Of a stretch of 64,000 nt of DNA, positions 1-8,142 are shown piece after piece. Every line of letters begins with the position of its first letter. Positions within the stretch are counted from its first letter, which is position 1. The translations under genes and the position numbers were made by a program. Origin of the DNA: Haloarcula sp. H-GB4 (lineage in GTDB: Archaea; Halobacteriota; Halobacteria; Halobacteriales; Haloarculaceae); NCBI RefSeq assembly GCF_030848575.1, contig NZ_JAVDDX010000004.1, positions 124,001-188,000 of the forward strand. Reading direction: 5' to 3'. The notes under the pieces are model-generated. The model was not told the DNA's origin, searched no databases, and saw only the letters and a list, made by a program, of their open reading frames with translations.

Positions 1-247
1 GAACAACTATATCAACGTTTTCCCGAGCTTCTCGATAGTGTTGCCACTCAGCGAATTGAATCGCAGTCTCTGGTCTGTGAATCTCGGCTGCGATCATTCC
101 ATGTTGAATAGATTCGATAGCTGTACGAAGATTCGAGGGTTAGACGCGAACGGCTTACTAAGCCGGTCTTCACCTCAGATTTGCAATGGCAGGAAACAAC
201 GACCGACACGTCGAGGGTAGTGATTCTAGAACGGGGTGCAACTGATC
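1..247. other. Window margin, no gene
   Basis: I see no convincing gene here. The stretch at about 17-51, read on the minus strand (CTGAGTGGCAACACTATCG...), resembles the sequence just after the stop codons of the two transposase remnants near 29.1 kb and 45.3 kb, so it may be the end of a third decayed copy of that insertion sequence. Confidence 0.3.
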
Positions 248-583
248 ATGCGCATTCCAGTCCCCAATAACAAACTCGTCGCCTTCACGCTGGCAAGTGC
301 CCTCCTCACAGCCATCGTGGCTGGTGGCCTTGCAATGCCCGGCGTCGGCTTCGGGCAAACTGGTGGGCAATCTGACTCGTCTGGAACGTCCGCGTCGGAC
401 GCTTCTCAACAGGTTGCTGCCGATACCCCAACGCCCAATCAGGAGTTCACGCCAGCAGTCCAGACACAATCCGGCTACGAGGAGGAAGAGCACGAGGAGT
501 ATGACGGAGACGAGGACGACGAAGACCACGAGGAAGAATACGAAGCGGAAGACGAGGACGAAGAACACGAAGAGGATGAGTGA
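248..583 (+). CDS. Small acidic exported/membrane-anchored protein
   Basis: This is a 111-residue protein with a hydrophobic signal or anchor segment at about residues 10-30, a Ser/Thr-rich linker, and a tail from about residue 75 made almost entirely of Glu and Asp with a few His and Tyr. I recognise no family. The ATG at 248 is preferred over 236 because it starts directly before the basic-hydrophobic segment. Its stop overlaps a GTG start of the ApbE gene, so the two are probably co-transcribed. The tail would lie outside the cell and could bind cations; that is inference. Confidence 0.65.
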   Translation: MRIPVPNNKLVAFTLASALLTAIVAGGLAMPGVGFGQTGGQSDSSGTSASDASQQVAADTPTPNQEFTPAVQTQSGYEEEEHEEYDGDEDDEDHEEEYEAEDEDEEHEEDE

Positions 584-1458
584 CCAAGATGATGGAATCG
601 CTCGCATCGCTCACTACACGGTTCGGAGACAGTCGCCGCGAGTTCGATTGCTGTGATACGACGTTTCGAGTCCAGGCGACGGGTGTCCGGGCCGGCGCTG
701 CGGTGACCGCGGCGCGAGACACGGCCGAGTCACTCGAAGCTCAGCTGAACGCCTTTGATGAAGCGAGTGCCGTCAGCAAACTTAACCGCGGAGGAGAGGT
801 CGTGAATGAGCACATTGCCCGTATCGTTCGCCGTGGACTCGAATACAAGGATCGGACCGATGGAGTGTTTGATATCCATCAGGGCCGCATTGAGCAGGAA
901 CTCAAAACGTTCCTGGGTGGCGACAGTGAAACACCCCCCACAGAATTTGACGCTGGAACAGTCCGCGTTAGCGGCTCTCAGGTCGCTGCTGATGTCGAAC
1001 TTGACCTCAATGGTCTCGCGAAGGGATATATTGTCGATTGTGCTAGCAAGACACTCGCAGGTCTCGGTCGACGTGGGTTCGTCAGCGGCGGGGGAGATAT
1101 GTCTCCGCCGACCGGCCCGGTCGCAATTGAGAGCCCGTACGGCGACGACACACCGCTGAAGATTCTGGAGACGGACTGGCACGTCGCGACATCCGGCGGA
1201 TACCGACGTTCACGAAACGGCACGGACCACATATATGACTCGACTACCGAGTCGCTCGGCTCGCGCCACGAGTCCGTTACCGTCGTCGCGCGTCGGGACT
1301 GTATGGAAGCTGATGCCCTAGCGACGACGTTGGCCGCACTCCCACTTGATGAGGCACATGTATTAGCCACCGAATGGGATGGGATGGAGGCGCTGATTAT
1401 TCACGATGGCATCTTCCACACGACAGACGGGTTTGAGACACATGTCAGGGACACATAA
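580..1458 (+). CDS. apbE: ApbE-family FAD:protein FMN transferase
   Basis: ApbE enzymes move FMN from FAD onto Ser/Thr of extracytoplasmic redox proteins. The 292-residue reading frame carries the family signature DLNGLAKGYIVD at about residues 141-152, followed by the Gly-rich SGGGDM stretch, the usual substrate-site region. The length is a little short for the family and no signal peptide is evident, so the enzyme may act in the cytoplasm or lack the usual lipobox. GTG 580, ATG 589 and ATG 592 are all possible starts; 580 gives overlap with the upstream gene. It sits second in a tightly packed four-gene run ending in a haem-type membrane protein, which points to assembly of a flavin-containing electron path. 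Confidence 0.85.
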   Translation: MTKMMESLASLTTRFGDSRREFDCCDTTFRVQATGVRAGAAVTAARDTAESLEAQLNAFDEASAVSKLNRGGEVVNEHIARIVRRGLEYKDRTDGVFDIHQGRIEQELKTFLGGDSETPPTEFDAGTVRVSGSQVAADVELDLNGLAKGYIVDCASKTLAGLGRRGFVSGGGDMSPPTGPVAIESPYGDDTPLKILETDWHVATSGGYRRSRNGTDHIYDSTTESLGSRHESVTVVARRDCMEADALATTLAALPLDEAHVLATEWDGMEALIIHDGIFHTTDGFETHVRDT

Positions 1459-1729
1459 ACAGCGAATCACTATTATCGCAATCGTCGTGCTAGTCGTGGC
1501 CGTTCCGGCCCTTTGGCAAATCAGCGGCGTTCGTGCCACCCAAGCGACCGAAGAGAAGCAAAGCGACCTCGTCGCTCAGACCGTTTCGGAGCGACAGGCA
1601 CCGGCGGATTACGACGGGGATGGCATCAACGACTCCACCGACCAGTGTCCGACCCGCCCGGAATCAACGAACGGGTTTCAGGACTCAGACGGGTGCCCAG
1701 ATGTCGTCGAGACGACAGGGGCATCGTAA
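1442..1729 (+). CDS. Membrane-anchored TSP3-repeat calcium-binding-like protein
   Basis: This is a 95-residue protein with one N-terminal membrane segment (residues 9-25) and a single thrombospondin type-3 style repeat at about 56-86 (DYDGDGINDSTDQCP, then DSDGCPD), which in known proteins binds calcium outside the cell. The start at ATG 1442 lies inside the end of apbE, and the stop overlaps the next start (TAATG). The extreme C-terminus reads TTGAS, which resembles the (S/T)GA(S/T) core of ApbE flavinylation sites but lacks the usual Asp three residues before it. It may therefore be the FMN acceptor; that is a hypothesis. Confidence 0.7.
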   Translation: MSGTHKQRITIIAIVVLVVAVPALWQISGVRATQATEEKQSDLVAQTVSERQAPADYDGDGINDSTDQCPTRPESTNGFQDSDGCPDVVETTGAS

Positions 1730-2271
1730 TGTCGCAGTTTGTCTGGCTCCTTGACCGGGGTGCCGCGCTCGTCGCATATCCGGTGCTGTACCTGGCGGTA
1801 CTCACCGGTGCCCTCTACAACACAGAGTCGTTCGGCGTGCTCCATGAGGCCGCCCAACGCATACACATCGAACTCTCTGTGCTTGCGATGATCGTTACGC
1901 TACTCCACGCGGGGCTTGGTATCCTTGACGCGTGGTTCGTCGTCAGCGGTCAGGTTCCAGCGCCGGCATACTCGATGCCGTATTTCTTTGGAGGGATCAC
2001 CGTCGGCGGCGGTGCACTGCTCATGCTCGTCGTTGCGGTGCTTGGCTTTACTGACGCGAAACGTTTCCAGCAACCATGGGGGCCACGTGTCGTCCACTCG
2101 TTCGCGTACGCCGGGTTCACTTTCGGGACGGTTCACGCGGCAGCGATCGGGACTGATTTGACTGGTCTGATCCGCCCCCTGCTGGGCCCCTCAGTTGCGT
2201 TTCTCGTGTACGTGCTCCTGTTGCGCCTGCTGATGCTTCGCAAAAGTTCATCGAACACGATCTCGACTTAG
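1729..2271 (+). CDS. Ferric-reductase-like/cytochrome b-type membrane protein
   Basis: This 180-residue protein has about five hydrophobic segments. Two pairs of histidines have the spacing of bis-histidine haem ligands in ferric-reductase-like and MsrQ/YedZ domains: His46-x13-His60 on the second segment and His123-x12-His136 on the fourth. No flavin or NAD-binding domain is attached, so electrons must come from a separate partner. It overlaps the TSP3 gene by one base and closes the ApbE operon. Together these genes look like a membrane electron-transfer unit whose flavin protein is loaded by ApbE. The electron donor and acceptor are not evident. Confidence 0.7.
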   Translation: MSQFVWLLDRGAALVAYPVLYLAVLTGALYNTESFGVLHEAAQRIHIELSVLAMIVTLLHAGLGILDAWFVVSGQVPAPAYSMPYFFGGITVGGGALLMLVVAVLGFTDAKRFQQPWGPRVVHSFAYAGFTFGTVHAAAIGTDLTGLIRPLLGPSVAFLVYVLLLRLLMLRKSSSNTIST

Positions 2272-2789
2272 TAGCCGTCCCAGAGGCCAAGGATCCGGTC
2301 GACGACCTTGTCGGTGAACGAGCGTTGATGAATCGTATAAAGGTATTTGACCTGGTCAGGATCGCTGACCTCGTAGACGACGCTGCGACCGTCGCGCTCT
2401 TTCGTGACGAGGTCAGCCTCAGAGAGCTTCGACAGATGCCACGAGATGGTCGATTGCGCCTTGTCCAGGCGGTCGCTGAGCTCAGTTGTCGAGAGCGGGC
2501 CGTCCGCAAGAAGGTGCGCGAGGATGCGGCGACTGTACTCCCGTCGCAACGCGTTCATCACTGCCTGGTCGCCTTCGTCGAACTCGGCAGCGGGGTAGTA
2601 CCGCGTGTACTTGCCGTCGTCCGAGACATCGATCAGCCCTTCGTCAGCGAGCCAGCGGAGGTGATACTGGAGCGTTCCCTGCGCGTACTCAAGATCGTTG
2701 AGGAGCGCGCGAAAGTGAACGCCCGGCGTGTCAGCTACTCGCTGGTAGATCGCCCGCCGAGAGTCTAGTTCGAGGTCCGGTTCCGACAT
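2268..2789 (-). CDS. Double winged-helix transcriptional regulator
   Basis: This 173-residue protein contains two winged helix-turn-helix units. The first (residues about 10-65) contains GTLQYHLRWLADEGLI and the second (about 90-150) contains STISWHLSKLSEADLV, the typical recognition-helix pattern of haloarchaeal ArsR/MarR-like regulators. There is no ligand domain. It converges with the cytochrome-like gene, their ends overlapping by 4 bp, and lies 3 bp after a small membrane-protein gene on the same strand, with which it is probably co-transcribed. This pairing is common in haloarchaea, so the regulator may respond to a membrane signal. Confidence 0.85.
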   Translation of the reverse strand: MSEPDLELDSRRAIYQRVADTPGVHFRALLNDLEYAQGTLQYHLRWLADEGLIDVSDDGKYTRYYPAAEFDEGDQAVMNALRREYSRRILAHLLADGPLSTTELSDRLDKAQSTISWHLSKLSEADLVTKERDGRSVVYEVSDPDQVKYLYTIHQRSFTDKVVDRILGLWDGY

Positions 2790-2792
2790 TGC

Positions 2793-3080
2793 TCAGTCTC
2801 GCATGAGGGCGACGAAGAACGTCAGGAGGCCACCGAGAATCAAGATTGCACTCCCGTGTTCGACCAATTCGAGCGTCGCATACGGGATATACGGGAGCAG
2901 CGGGTACTCAAGAAACACGATGAGTCCGTAGACGGCGAACATCGTGTATCCGAGTGTGACGATTCGCATCCGATTATCGCGTTCCCGTTGCCACGCGAGG
3001 AGGCTGAGGAGGCTGAGTCCCCCTGCAAGGACGAAGATACCGAGACTGATGTATTGTTCGAGGAGTTGAGCGAGTGGCAT
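2793..3080 (-). CDS. Small three-segment membrane protein paired with regulator
   Basis: This is a 95-residue protein with three hydrophobic segments (about 10-27, 38-57 and 72-91) and the basic loop WQRERDNRMR between the first two. It ends 3 bp before the double winged-helix regulator gene on the same strand. Small three-helix proteins adjacent to such regulators are a recurring haloarchaeal arrangement (I think the DUF7521 type, not checked). A role as sensor or partner for the regulator is inferred only from position. Confidence 0.75.
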   Translation of the reverse strand: MPLAQLLEQYISLGIFVLAGGLSLLSLLAWQRERDNRMRIVTLGYTMFAVYGLIVFLEYPLLPYIPYATLELVEHGSAILILGGLLTFFVALMRD

Positions 3081-3186
3081 ACGTTACTGTCTGTGCATAC
3101 GGCCGGTGCGACGTGCTCGGCGGTCGGTACAGGTCAACGGATGATGGTATCGGTGAAAACGGTTGGCGTTCAACCGTCGAATCCAA

Positions 3187-3575
3187 TCAAATAGGAGCGT
3201 CGTCCGCAGCGAGGACGCCGGCAGTGACACCGACGACGCCGAGCGCCGTGCTGGGCCGGAGTGTTCCGGCAGCAGCGAACCCGACGGCAAATAGGCTGGC
3301 GGCGAGCGAGAGGCGGGTGGGCGGCGCAGTGGCGGGCCTCCTCAGGGGAACAGATGCCGACGGTCAGGTCCGTCTCAACCGTGGTGGGTGGACCACCGAA
3401 CAGCTCCGACAGGGCCATGGGTCCCTCCTCGTCAACGACGGCCGTGAGCAGGACGTCGCCGGCAAGGTCACGGTCGGCGAGCCGATTAAACGCGACCATC
3501 ACGGCCGCGAGTCCACCCTTCATGCCGCAGGCGCCCTGCCCGTACAGTTTACTATCAAAAGCACCTCGTTTTGAT
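3187..3575 (-). pseudogene. Fragment of M20-family peptidase joined to a membrane-protein tail
   Basis: Read on the minus strand, the stretch 3575-3340 gives KLYGQGACGMKGGLAAVMVA and then DEEGP, the zinc-site region of ArgE/DapE-type M20 amidohydrolases. The preceding N-terminus is missing; a stop lies just upstream. After about 3340 that frame turns into low-quality Arg/Cys-rich sequence, while another minus frame reads an open hydrophobic segment ending ...GVTAGVLAADDAPI at the stop 3187-3189. The region is thus a broken peptidase fragment abutting an unrelated membrane tail, through deletion or frameshift. It lies beside an insertion sequence. Confidence 0.6.
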
Positions 3576-3807
3576 TCCGGCTGACGGAGACTTCAGGCGT
3601 TCTGCGGGGCATATTCGTCAATCTAACTGGGAGATGGACGCCGTCTGGAAATATGGCATCGCTCAGACGGCTTGCCTGGCTGTGAGAGTACTCGGGACGA
3701 TGCTATTGTCTACCAGCTTCGGACAGCATCCCATGTAGCCCCAAGCGGTACCTGATATCAATGAATTTGTTACCAGTTGGAGGAGGACTACTGTACTATG
3801 GATAGTT

Positions 3808-4516
3808 TAGACCCTCGTGTTCAGATTAGCTGGTTCCACGCGAGGCTGAACGACCAAAGCCAATCGTCAACCGTTTCTGCTTCAGCGTTGCTGAAACAGT
3901 TTGGGAAACAGATAGTTCGCCGTTTTACCTCTCTAAAGACACGTTCCGCAGCGTTCCGGTTTCCATGTTTTTCGTATCTGAAATCCACTCCGTATCGGTG
4001 ACACGCAGCCTGTAACGATTTGGAGCCATCGACGAGAAACACGGTGTCGTCAATGTCGTATTTCTCGCTGAGTTCGGTGAGACTGGACTGAGAGAGAACC
4101 TTCAGAGTGGTCGGTCTAAGCTTTGTATGAAGCAATTCATTTGTTTGTGAATCGACAGCGGCGTACAGCCAGCACTGTTCATCATTGAGTTAGATCACGG
4201 TCTCATCAACCACAACGTGATCCTGTGACCGGCCGTCTTCGGGCTGTAAATCAGCCTTGTGAACCCAATTATGCACAGCCGAACGAGCGCGTTGGACGCC
4301 GAATCCCTCAAGAATAGAAACAGTATTCGAAAGTGATAGTCCGGCTAAGCGTGGATGCAACTGACTACTCAGCTTCATCAGCAGTCGCGGTGTCGCTTCT
4401 CGCTCCACAAAATCTAAGTCGATTTGGGCGATGCTACTGCTGTAGCTAGCGTTTTCGGGCATAGAGCACTCAGAAAACGCTACGCCTCACTCTTCAATCT
4501 CTATCTGAACCCACGG
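3808..4516 (-). mobile_element. IS6-type haloarchaeal insertion sequence with internal stop
   Basis: A roughly 0.7-kb element carrying an IS6-like DDE transposase. The ends share the core GTTCAGAT in inverted orientation: left end about 3811-3827, right end about 4502-4516 (read as the complement). The match outside the 8-bp core is imperfect, so the exact borders and target duplication are not settled. The left repeat runs into the transposase stop codon, as is usual in compact elements. Because the transposase has an in-frame TAA, movement would need help in trans. Confidence 0.7.
3821..4462 (-). pseudogene. IS6-family transposase, interrupted by in-frame TAA
   Basis: The frame runs 213 codons from 4462 to 3821 with one TAA at 4190-4192 (codon 91). 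Before it lie the N-terminal helix-turn-helix region and the first catalytic Asp (VVDETVI). After it, in the same frame, come the second Asp (FLVDGSKSL) and the Glu (ERVFREVKRRT) of the DDE triad, then the C-terminal SLAWNQLI. Everything apart from the single stop looks intact, so inactivation seems recent. The two pieces are 90 and up to 122 residues. Confidence 0.85.
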
Positions 4517-4789
4517 TTGCAAACGTTCAAGTCGGACACAGCCACCCAGCGGCAGCCGGCTAATCACAACAGTCACTGCTCACCACACGGAAGCGGGTCG
4601 AAAGCCTGCCGATCGATATAGTAGTGTTTCTGTACACACGCCAACGCTGACTATGGTCGACGGCAGTCGGGACACTACACCTACTGGCCACCGCAGCGAC
4701 GGCCCGGAAAAATCCCGCCGCTAGTCTGTGCCTGTTGCTGCTGGTGACCTTGGTTATCTGACGGAATCGACCTGACGGTACCACCATGG
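4517..4789. other. Spacer upstream of xseA, no gene seen
   Basis: No reading frame with recognisable features. The segment links the insertion sequence to the exonuclease VII promoter and shows no obvious repeats. Confidence 0.5.
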
Positions 4790-4799
4790 CTTAAGTATA
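4790..4799 (+). promoter_or_regulatory. TATA box for xseA-xseB
   Basis: CTTAAGTATA is centred about 27 bp before the ATG at 4823, the standard distance between an archaeal TATA box and transcription start. The xseA message is therefore probably leaderless, which supports the start at 4823. Confidence 0.55.
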
Positions 4800-4822
4800 C
4801 AACTGCACTACAGAGGAGCCGA

Positions 4823-6034
4823 ATGGGTTCGGAGCCGGAGTCGACGGAGACATCGCTGGAGACACTTCAGGAAGCACTCCAAACGGAGCGGATTACCTAC
4901 GTTGATACGCTGAATGAAGATATCGGCGCAGTTGTTGAGAGTGCAGACCAGCTTGCCTTCGATTATGTTGTCGGTGACGTCTCTGACTACGGCGTGTCCT
5001 CGAATGACCATGTCCACCTTGATCTGGTCCATGAGGGCTCGACGATTCATTGTGTGCTCTTCGGGTACAAGCGGTCAGCTATCGACACCGCAATCGAGGA
5101 CGGGATGCAGGTGGCTGTCAAAGGCTCACTGTCGTACTACGAGGAGGGAGGCAACGTGTCCGTCATCATCGAAGACATCGTTGAGGTCGGTGAGGGCACG
5201 TACCAGCGTATCTACGAGCAAAACCGGCAACTGCTGGACTCGGATGGGTTGCTTGATCCGGAGCACAGACAGGCTCTTCCAGACTTCCCAGAGCGAATCG
5301 GGATCGCCACCAGTGCGACAAGCGATGCCCGGATGGATGCGGTCACCAGCATTCACGAGCGGTATCCCGATGTGGATCTCGTCATCCAGAACACGAGTGT
5401 CCAGGGCGATGATGCAATGATGTCGATCATGGGCGCGATCAGTGAACTTGATGACGACCCGCTGATTGACGTCATCGTTCTCACTCGTGGTGGCGGTTCT
5501 GACAAGCATCTCCGGGTGTTCAACGAAACACCACTCTGTCGTGTCATCCACAAAACCGAGACACCGATTGTGGTTGGGGTCGGCCACGAGAACGACCGAA
5601 CACTGGCCGATGAAGTGGCTGACAGACGGGTGATGACACCAACCGAGGTGGGCAACATCGTTCCGGAGCGGACAACGCTGAACGCGGAACTGGAAACATT
5701 CGAAAAACGCCTCAACACAGCCTACACAGAGACCGTGGAGACGGCACTGGAAACGATGGATGGCCGGCTCACACGTGCCTACGGACGGACAGTTGAGTCA
5801 AATCTGTCCGCGTTCGATGCTGAGCTTGAACGCACATACGACACACACGTTCGCGATGAACTGACCGAGCTTGAGAACCGGCTAGAGCAAGCACGAACCC
5901 AGTACGATCAGCAGCGAAAACGTGAACAGGAGGCCGCAGCCCATCGCCGCCAGCGTCAGCGGCTGCTGCTCATCTTGGTAGCGCTGGGCTTGCTTGTTGT
6001 GGCCTTGCTCCTGTACATCCTGCTTCCACTATGA
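4823..6034 (+). CDS. xseA: Exonuclease VII large subunit with C-terminal membrane anchor
   Basis: This 403-residue protein matches the exonuclease VII large subunit, which degrades single-stranded DNA. An OB-fold at about residues 40-115 is followed by the catalytic core with FPERIGIATSATSDARMD (about 155-172), VLTRGGGSDKHL (about 220-231) and VVGVGHENDRTLADEVADRR, the usual signature set. A long charged coiled-coil region follows (about 285-375). Unusually, the protein ends in a basic stretch and a roughly 22-residue hydrophobic helix (377-402), so it may be tethered to the membrane. The stop overlaps the xseB start by 4 bp (ATGA). Confidence 0.9.
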   Translation: MGSEPESTETSLETLQEALQTERITYVDTLNEDIGAVVESADQLAFDYVVGDVSDYGVSSNDHVHLDLVHEGSTIHCVLFGYKRSAIDTAIEDGMQVAVKGSLSYYEEGGNVSVIIEDIVEVGEGTYQRIYEQNRQLLDSDGLLDPEHRQALPDFPERIGIATSATSDARMDAVTSIHERYPDVDLVIQNTSVQGDDAMMSIMGAISELDDDPLIDVIVLTRGGGSDKHLRVFNETPLCRVIHKTETPIVVGVGHENDRTLADEVADRRVMTPTEVGNIVPERTTLNAELETFEKRLNTAYTETVETALETMDGRLTRAYGRTVESNLSAFDAELERTYDTHVRDELTELENRLEQARTQYDQQRKREQEAAAHRRQRQRLLLILVALGLLVVALLLYILLPL

Positions 6035-6207
6035 AAGACGAGACAATCGCCGACAAGACCGACCGGCTTGAACAGATTATCCAACAACTCGAAAACGGAG
6101 ACGTCTCGCTGGAACGAGCCAATGAACTCCATGCTGAGGGGACGGAACTGATTGCCGAACTCGAATCAGAGCTGGCAGTTGGGGATGGCGAGGTTATTGA
6201 TCGCTGA
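6031..6207 (+). CDS. xseB: Exonuclease VII small subunit
   Basis: A 58-residue protein starting at the ATG that overlaps the xseA stop (ATGA). It reads as an XseB two-helix hairpin: DRLEQIIQQLENGDVSLERA and then ELHAEGTELIAELESEL, matching the family pattern of LE.IV..LE.G...LE.AL..FE.G. Family members are usually 60-80 residues, so this is a compact version. It would bind the coiled-coil region of XseA to form active exonuclease VII. The overlap implies translational coupling and balanced synthesis. Confidence 0.9.
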   Translation: MKDETIADKTDRLEQIIQQLENGDVSLERANELHAEGTELIAELESELAVGDGEVIDR

Positions 6208-6292
6208 AGTCCGGTTCAAACTGTCTTGAGCGATAGTACTCTCCTCACGGAATCAGCTCATATGTCGACTTTAGCCACAGTCTTGCTCCCAA

Positions 6293-7288
6293 TTAGTTCG
6301 TCACCCAGCCAATTGAGTCATTGTACTGCCGGAGATACGCTGGCTTGATGTTGCCGTCCAGCTGGGGGACGGACTCACCAGCCCGGTCAATGATTGTCTG
6401 TTTCAGCAGGTCACTGTTGGTCTCGAAGTCGGGATTGATATGCAGCCGATAGTCGTGGTCGATGGTGAATAGTTCACGGTCGAAGGCTGCGTGGTGAATT
6501 TTGCTGAGTGGGAGGACATTGGTAGGATCCGCCCGGTGCTGTGGGTAATCACTCCAGGGCAAGACATGAGCGACATCCAACAGCCCGCGGTGGTCAACAC
6601 CGGATATTGGACAGGTTCCATCATACTGGACCAGTACCGTCTCCCGGAACTCCGGGTCAACTGCCCGGGCCTGGACCGTCGTTTCGTAGGTCGTTGCAGT
6701 TGGAGCAGCTGTGGTGGCTGTGTCGGGACGTGGATCAGATCCGGCCCACTGCTCGACGGCGGTCTCGACGAACTGGTGGCCCTCATCCGTGAGTGCATAC
6801 TGGTGACCGTCCTTGTGGACGAGTCCGAGGCTCCGAAGCCAGTTCGCCCGCTGTTTGGCCATATCCGTGTTGGTTGGGTCCCAGCCCAAGTTTGCGTGTG
6901 TGTTGAGTTGCTGGTGCCCGATTTCTTCGATTGTCATCGGAGCGGGGACGAGCGAGTACAGCAGGCTACGGAGGCCGACGTTTCGGCGACACATGATTTC
7001 GAGCAGCGTTTCGGTCGTTTGCTCAGCGACGTAGGTGGTCCCCTCTGGCCCAAGGCGCCAGTGATGGCCGTCATTTTCAATAAATCCGACATTTTCGAGA
7101 TAGTCGATCCGGCGCTGGATCGAGTCTCGACTTGAGACTCGTTCGAAGTGGCCCCGGTGCCAGCCGATGAGTTCATCGGGTGTAGGTTGTTGGTCATCAA
7201 CATACTCGAGGATTGCAGTGAGTGTCTTGACGTAGCTTGTTGCCCCGCCGAACATCGGGACGATACTCCGGAGCCGGTCAGGTGGCAT
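6293..7288 (-). CDS. Winged-helix/HNH endonuclease
   Basis: This 331-residue protein starts with helical, winged-helix-like DNA-binding segments (about 15-175; DSIQRRIDYLENVGFIEND and KQRANWLRSLGLVHKDGH each look like the wing after a recognition helix). An Ala/Thr-rich linker leads to an HNH nuclease domain (about 215-290) with GTCPISGVDHRGLLDVAHVL, PTNVLPL and the KIHHAAFDRELFTID stretch, which supplies the His-Asn-His set. Proteins of this build are found among modification-dependent restriction nucleases in haloarchaea. No methyltransferase is adjacent. Two small upstream genes overlap in series and may belong to the same unit. Confidence 0.8.
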   Translation of the reverse strand: MPPDRLRSIVPMFGGATSYVKTLTAILEYVDDQQPTPDELIGWHRGHFERVSSRDSIQRRIDYLENVGFIENDGHHWRLGPEGTTYVAEQTTETLLEIMCRRNVGLRSLLYSLVPAPMTIEEIGHQQLNTHANLGWDPTNTDMAKQRANWLRSLGLVHKDGHQYALTDEGHQFVETAVEQWAGSDPRPDTATTAAPTATTYETTVQARAVDPEFRETVLVQYDGTCPISGVDHRGLLDVAHVLPWSDYPQHRADPTNVLPLSKIHHAAFDRELFTIDHDYRLHINPDFETNSDLLKQTIIDRAGESVPQLDGNIKPAYLRQYNDSIGWVTN

Positions 7289-7460
7289 CTCTGGCTGGTA
7301 TTTTGCAGGTCAGTACATGTCCTTTGGGACTACGCGGTCGAGGAAGGCCACAGAATAAGCACCCATCTGCTTCGAGGTGCTGGAGGAGGAGCTTTCGGCT
7401 CTGGTCGGTTGCGAGTTCGGTCAGCGACACGTCATCGTTACTCACACAACTTTCTGCCAA
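7278..7460 (-). CDS. Small Cys-rich protein upstream of HNH nuclease
   Basis: A 60-residue protein with a compact cysteine cluster, CLFCGLPRPRSPKGHVLTC, near residues 34-52: a CxxC pair followed by a His and a Cys, suggestive of a zinc knuckle. Its end overlaps the HNH gene start by 11 bp, and its start overlaps the end of the gene before it by 19 bp. The overlaps on both sides argue that it is translated, but I know no family. It may act with the nuclease. Confidence 0.5.
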   Translation of the reverse strand: MAESCVSNDDVSLTELATDQSRKLLLQHLEADGCLFCGLPRPRSPKGHVLTCKIPARDAT

Positions 7461-7765
7461 GCCGGGCTCGCTTTGAGTTCCTGAACCGCTGCGCGGAGTT
7501 CTGATTGAAGTGCCCCATAATACCGCTTTCGACCAACAGGTGTCTGGATACGGATAATGGCGGTCTCGCTCGTTACCTCAAACAGCGACAGCGACCACTG
7601 CCCAGCTTGATAGGACCATGTGCCGAGCGCCGTTGATTGCTCATCGTGAATAGAGCGTGTGCCTAATTCCCAACTCTGTCGTGACAGATGAGGTAGATTG
7701 AATGGAACAACATCGGGAAGCGTGGCAGAACAACTGCTCTCACACCGATTGGTATCTACCGCCAT
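7442..7765 (-). CDS. Hypothetical protein, first gene of HNH unit
   Basis: A 107-residue soluble protein of unrecognised family. The second half, with an alternating pattern (SLSLFEVTSETAIIRIQTP) followed by a helix (YYGALQSELRAAVQELKA), resembles a small alpha/beta domain. It overlaps the 60-residue Cys-rich gene downstream by 19 bp, forming a three-gene run that ends with the HNH nuclease. Function is unknown; position alone suggests a partner or immunity-like role. Confidence 0.5.
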   Translation of the reverse strand: MAVDTNRCESSCSATLPDVVPFNLPHLSRQSWELGTRSIHDEQSTALGTWSYQAGQWSLSLFEVTSETAIIRIQTPVGRKRYYGALQSELRAAVQELKASPAWQKVV

Positions 7766-8142
7766 AGAACGAAATCTAGAACCGATCAGTAAAAACGTGT
7801 CTACTTCCCCGCCTAGAAGCGCCGACCGATCTTCCTCTGCAACGAGTCCTGCAGAAAGCTATCTACCGATGTTCAGAGACGTGGGATGGGGCTGAGGACG
7901 GCTCGACTGTGCGGTCAGACGCGAACGTCGGGACGCTGGCCGACGGGACATTCCAGAGCAGGCGTCCCACGAGGCCTATAAAAACCGCACCGGAATACCT
8001 CGAACAGCCTGCACAACTCGTCAAAGAATCCCCTCGTAGAACCAGTCACGGAGCAATAAACGCAACACACGTCGAATCCTGAACACGCTACCGGCAGACA
8101 CGAACGAGTACTGGGGCGAGTGGATCAGTCGACAGTCGCTGT
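7766..8142. other. 377-bp spacer, possible decayed sequence
   Basis: No recognisable gene. One plus frame stays open through part of it but has no start or motif, and the base composition is coding-like in places, so this may be a decayed gene or element end. Confidence 0.3.

Noticed and set aside
170-607. Long minus-strand ORF across the acidic protein gene
   Set aside because: Its hydrophobic Leu/Val-rich sequence is simply the complement of Glu/Asp codons on the plus strand.
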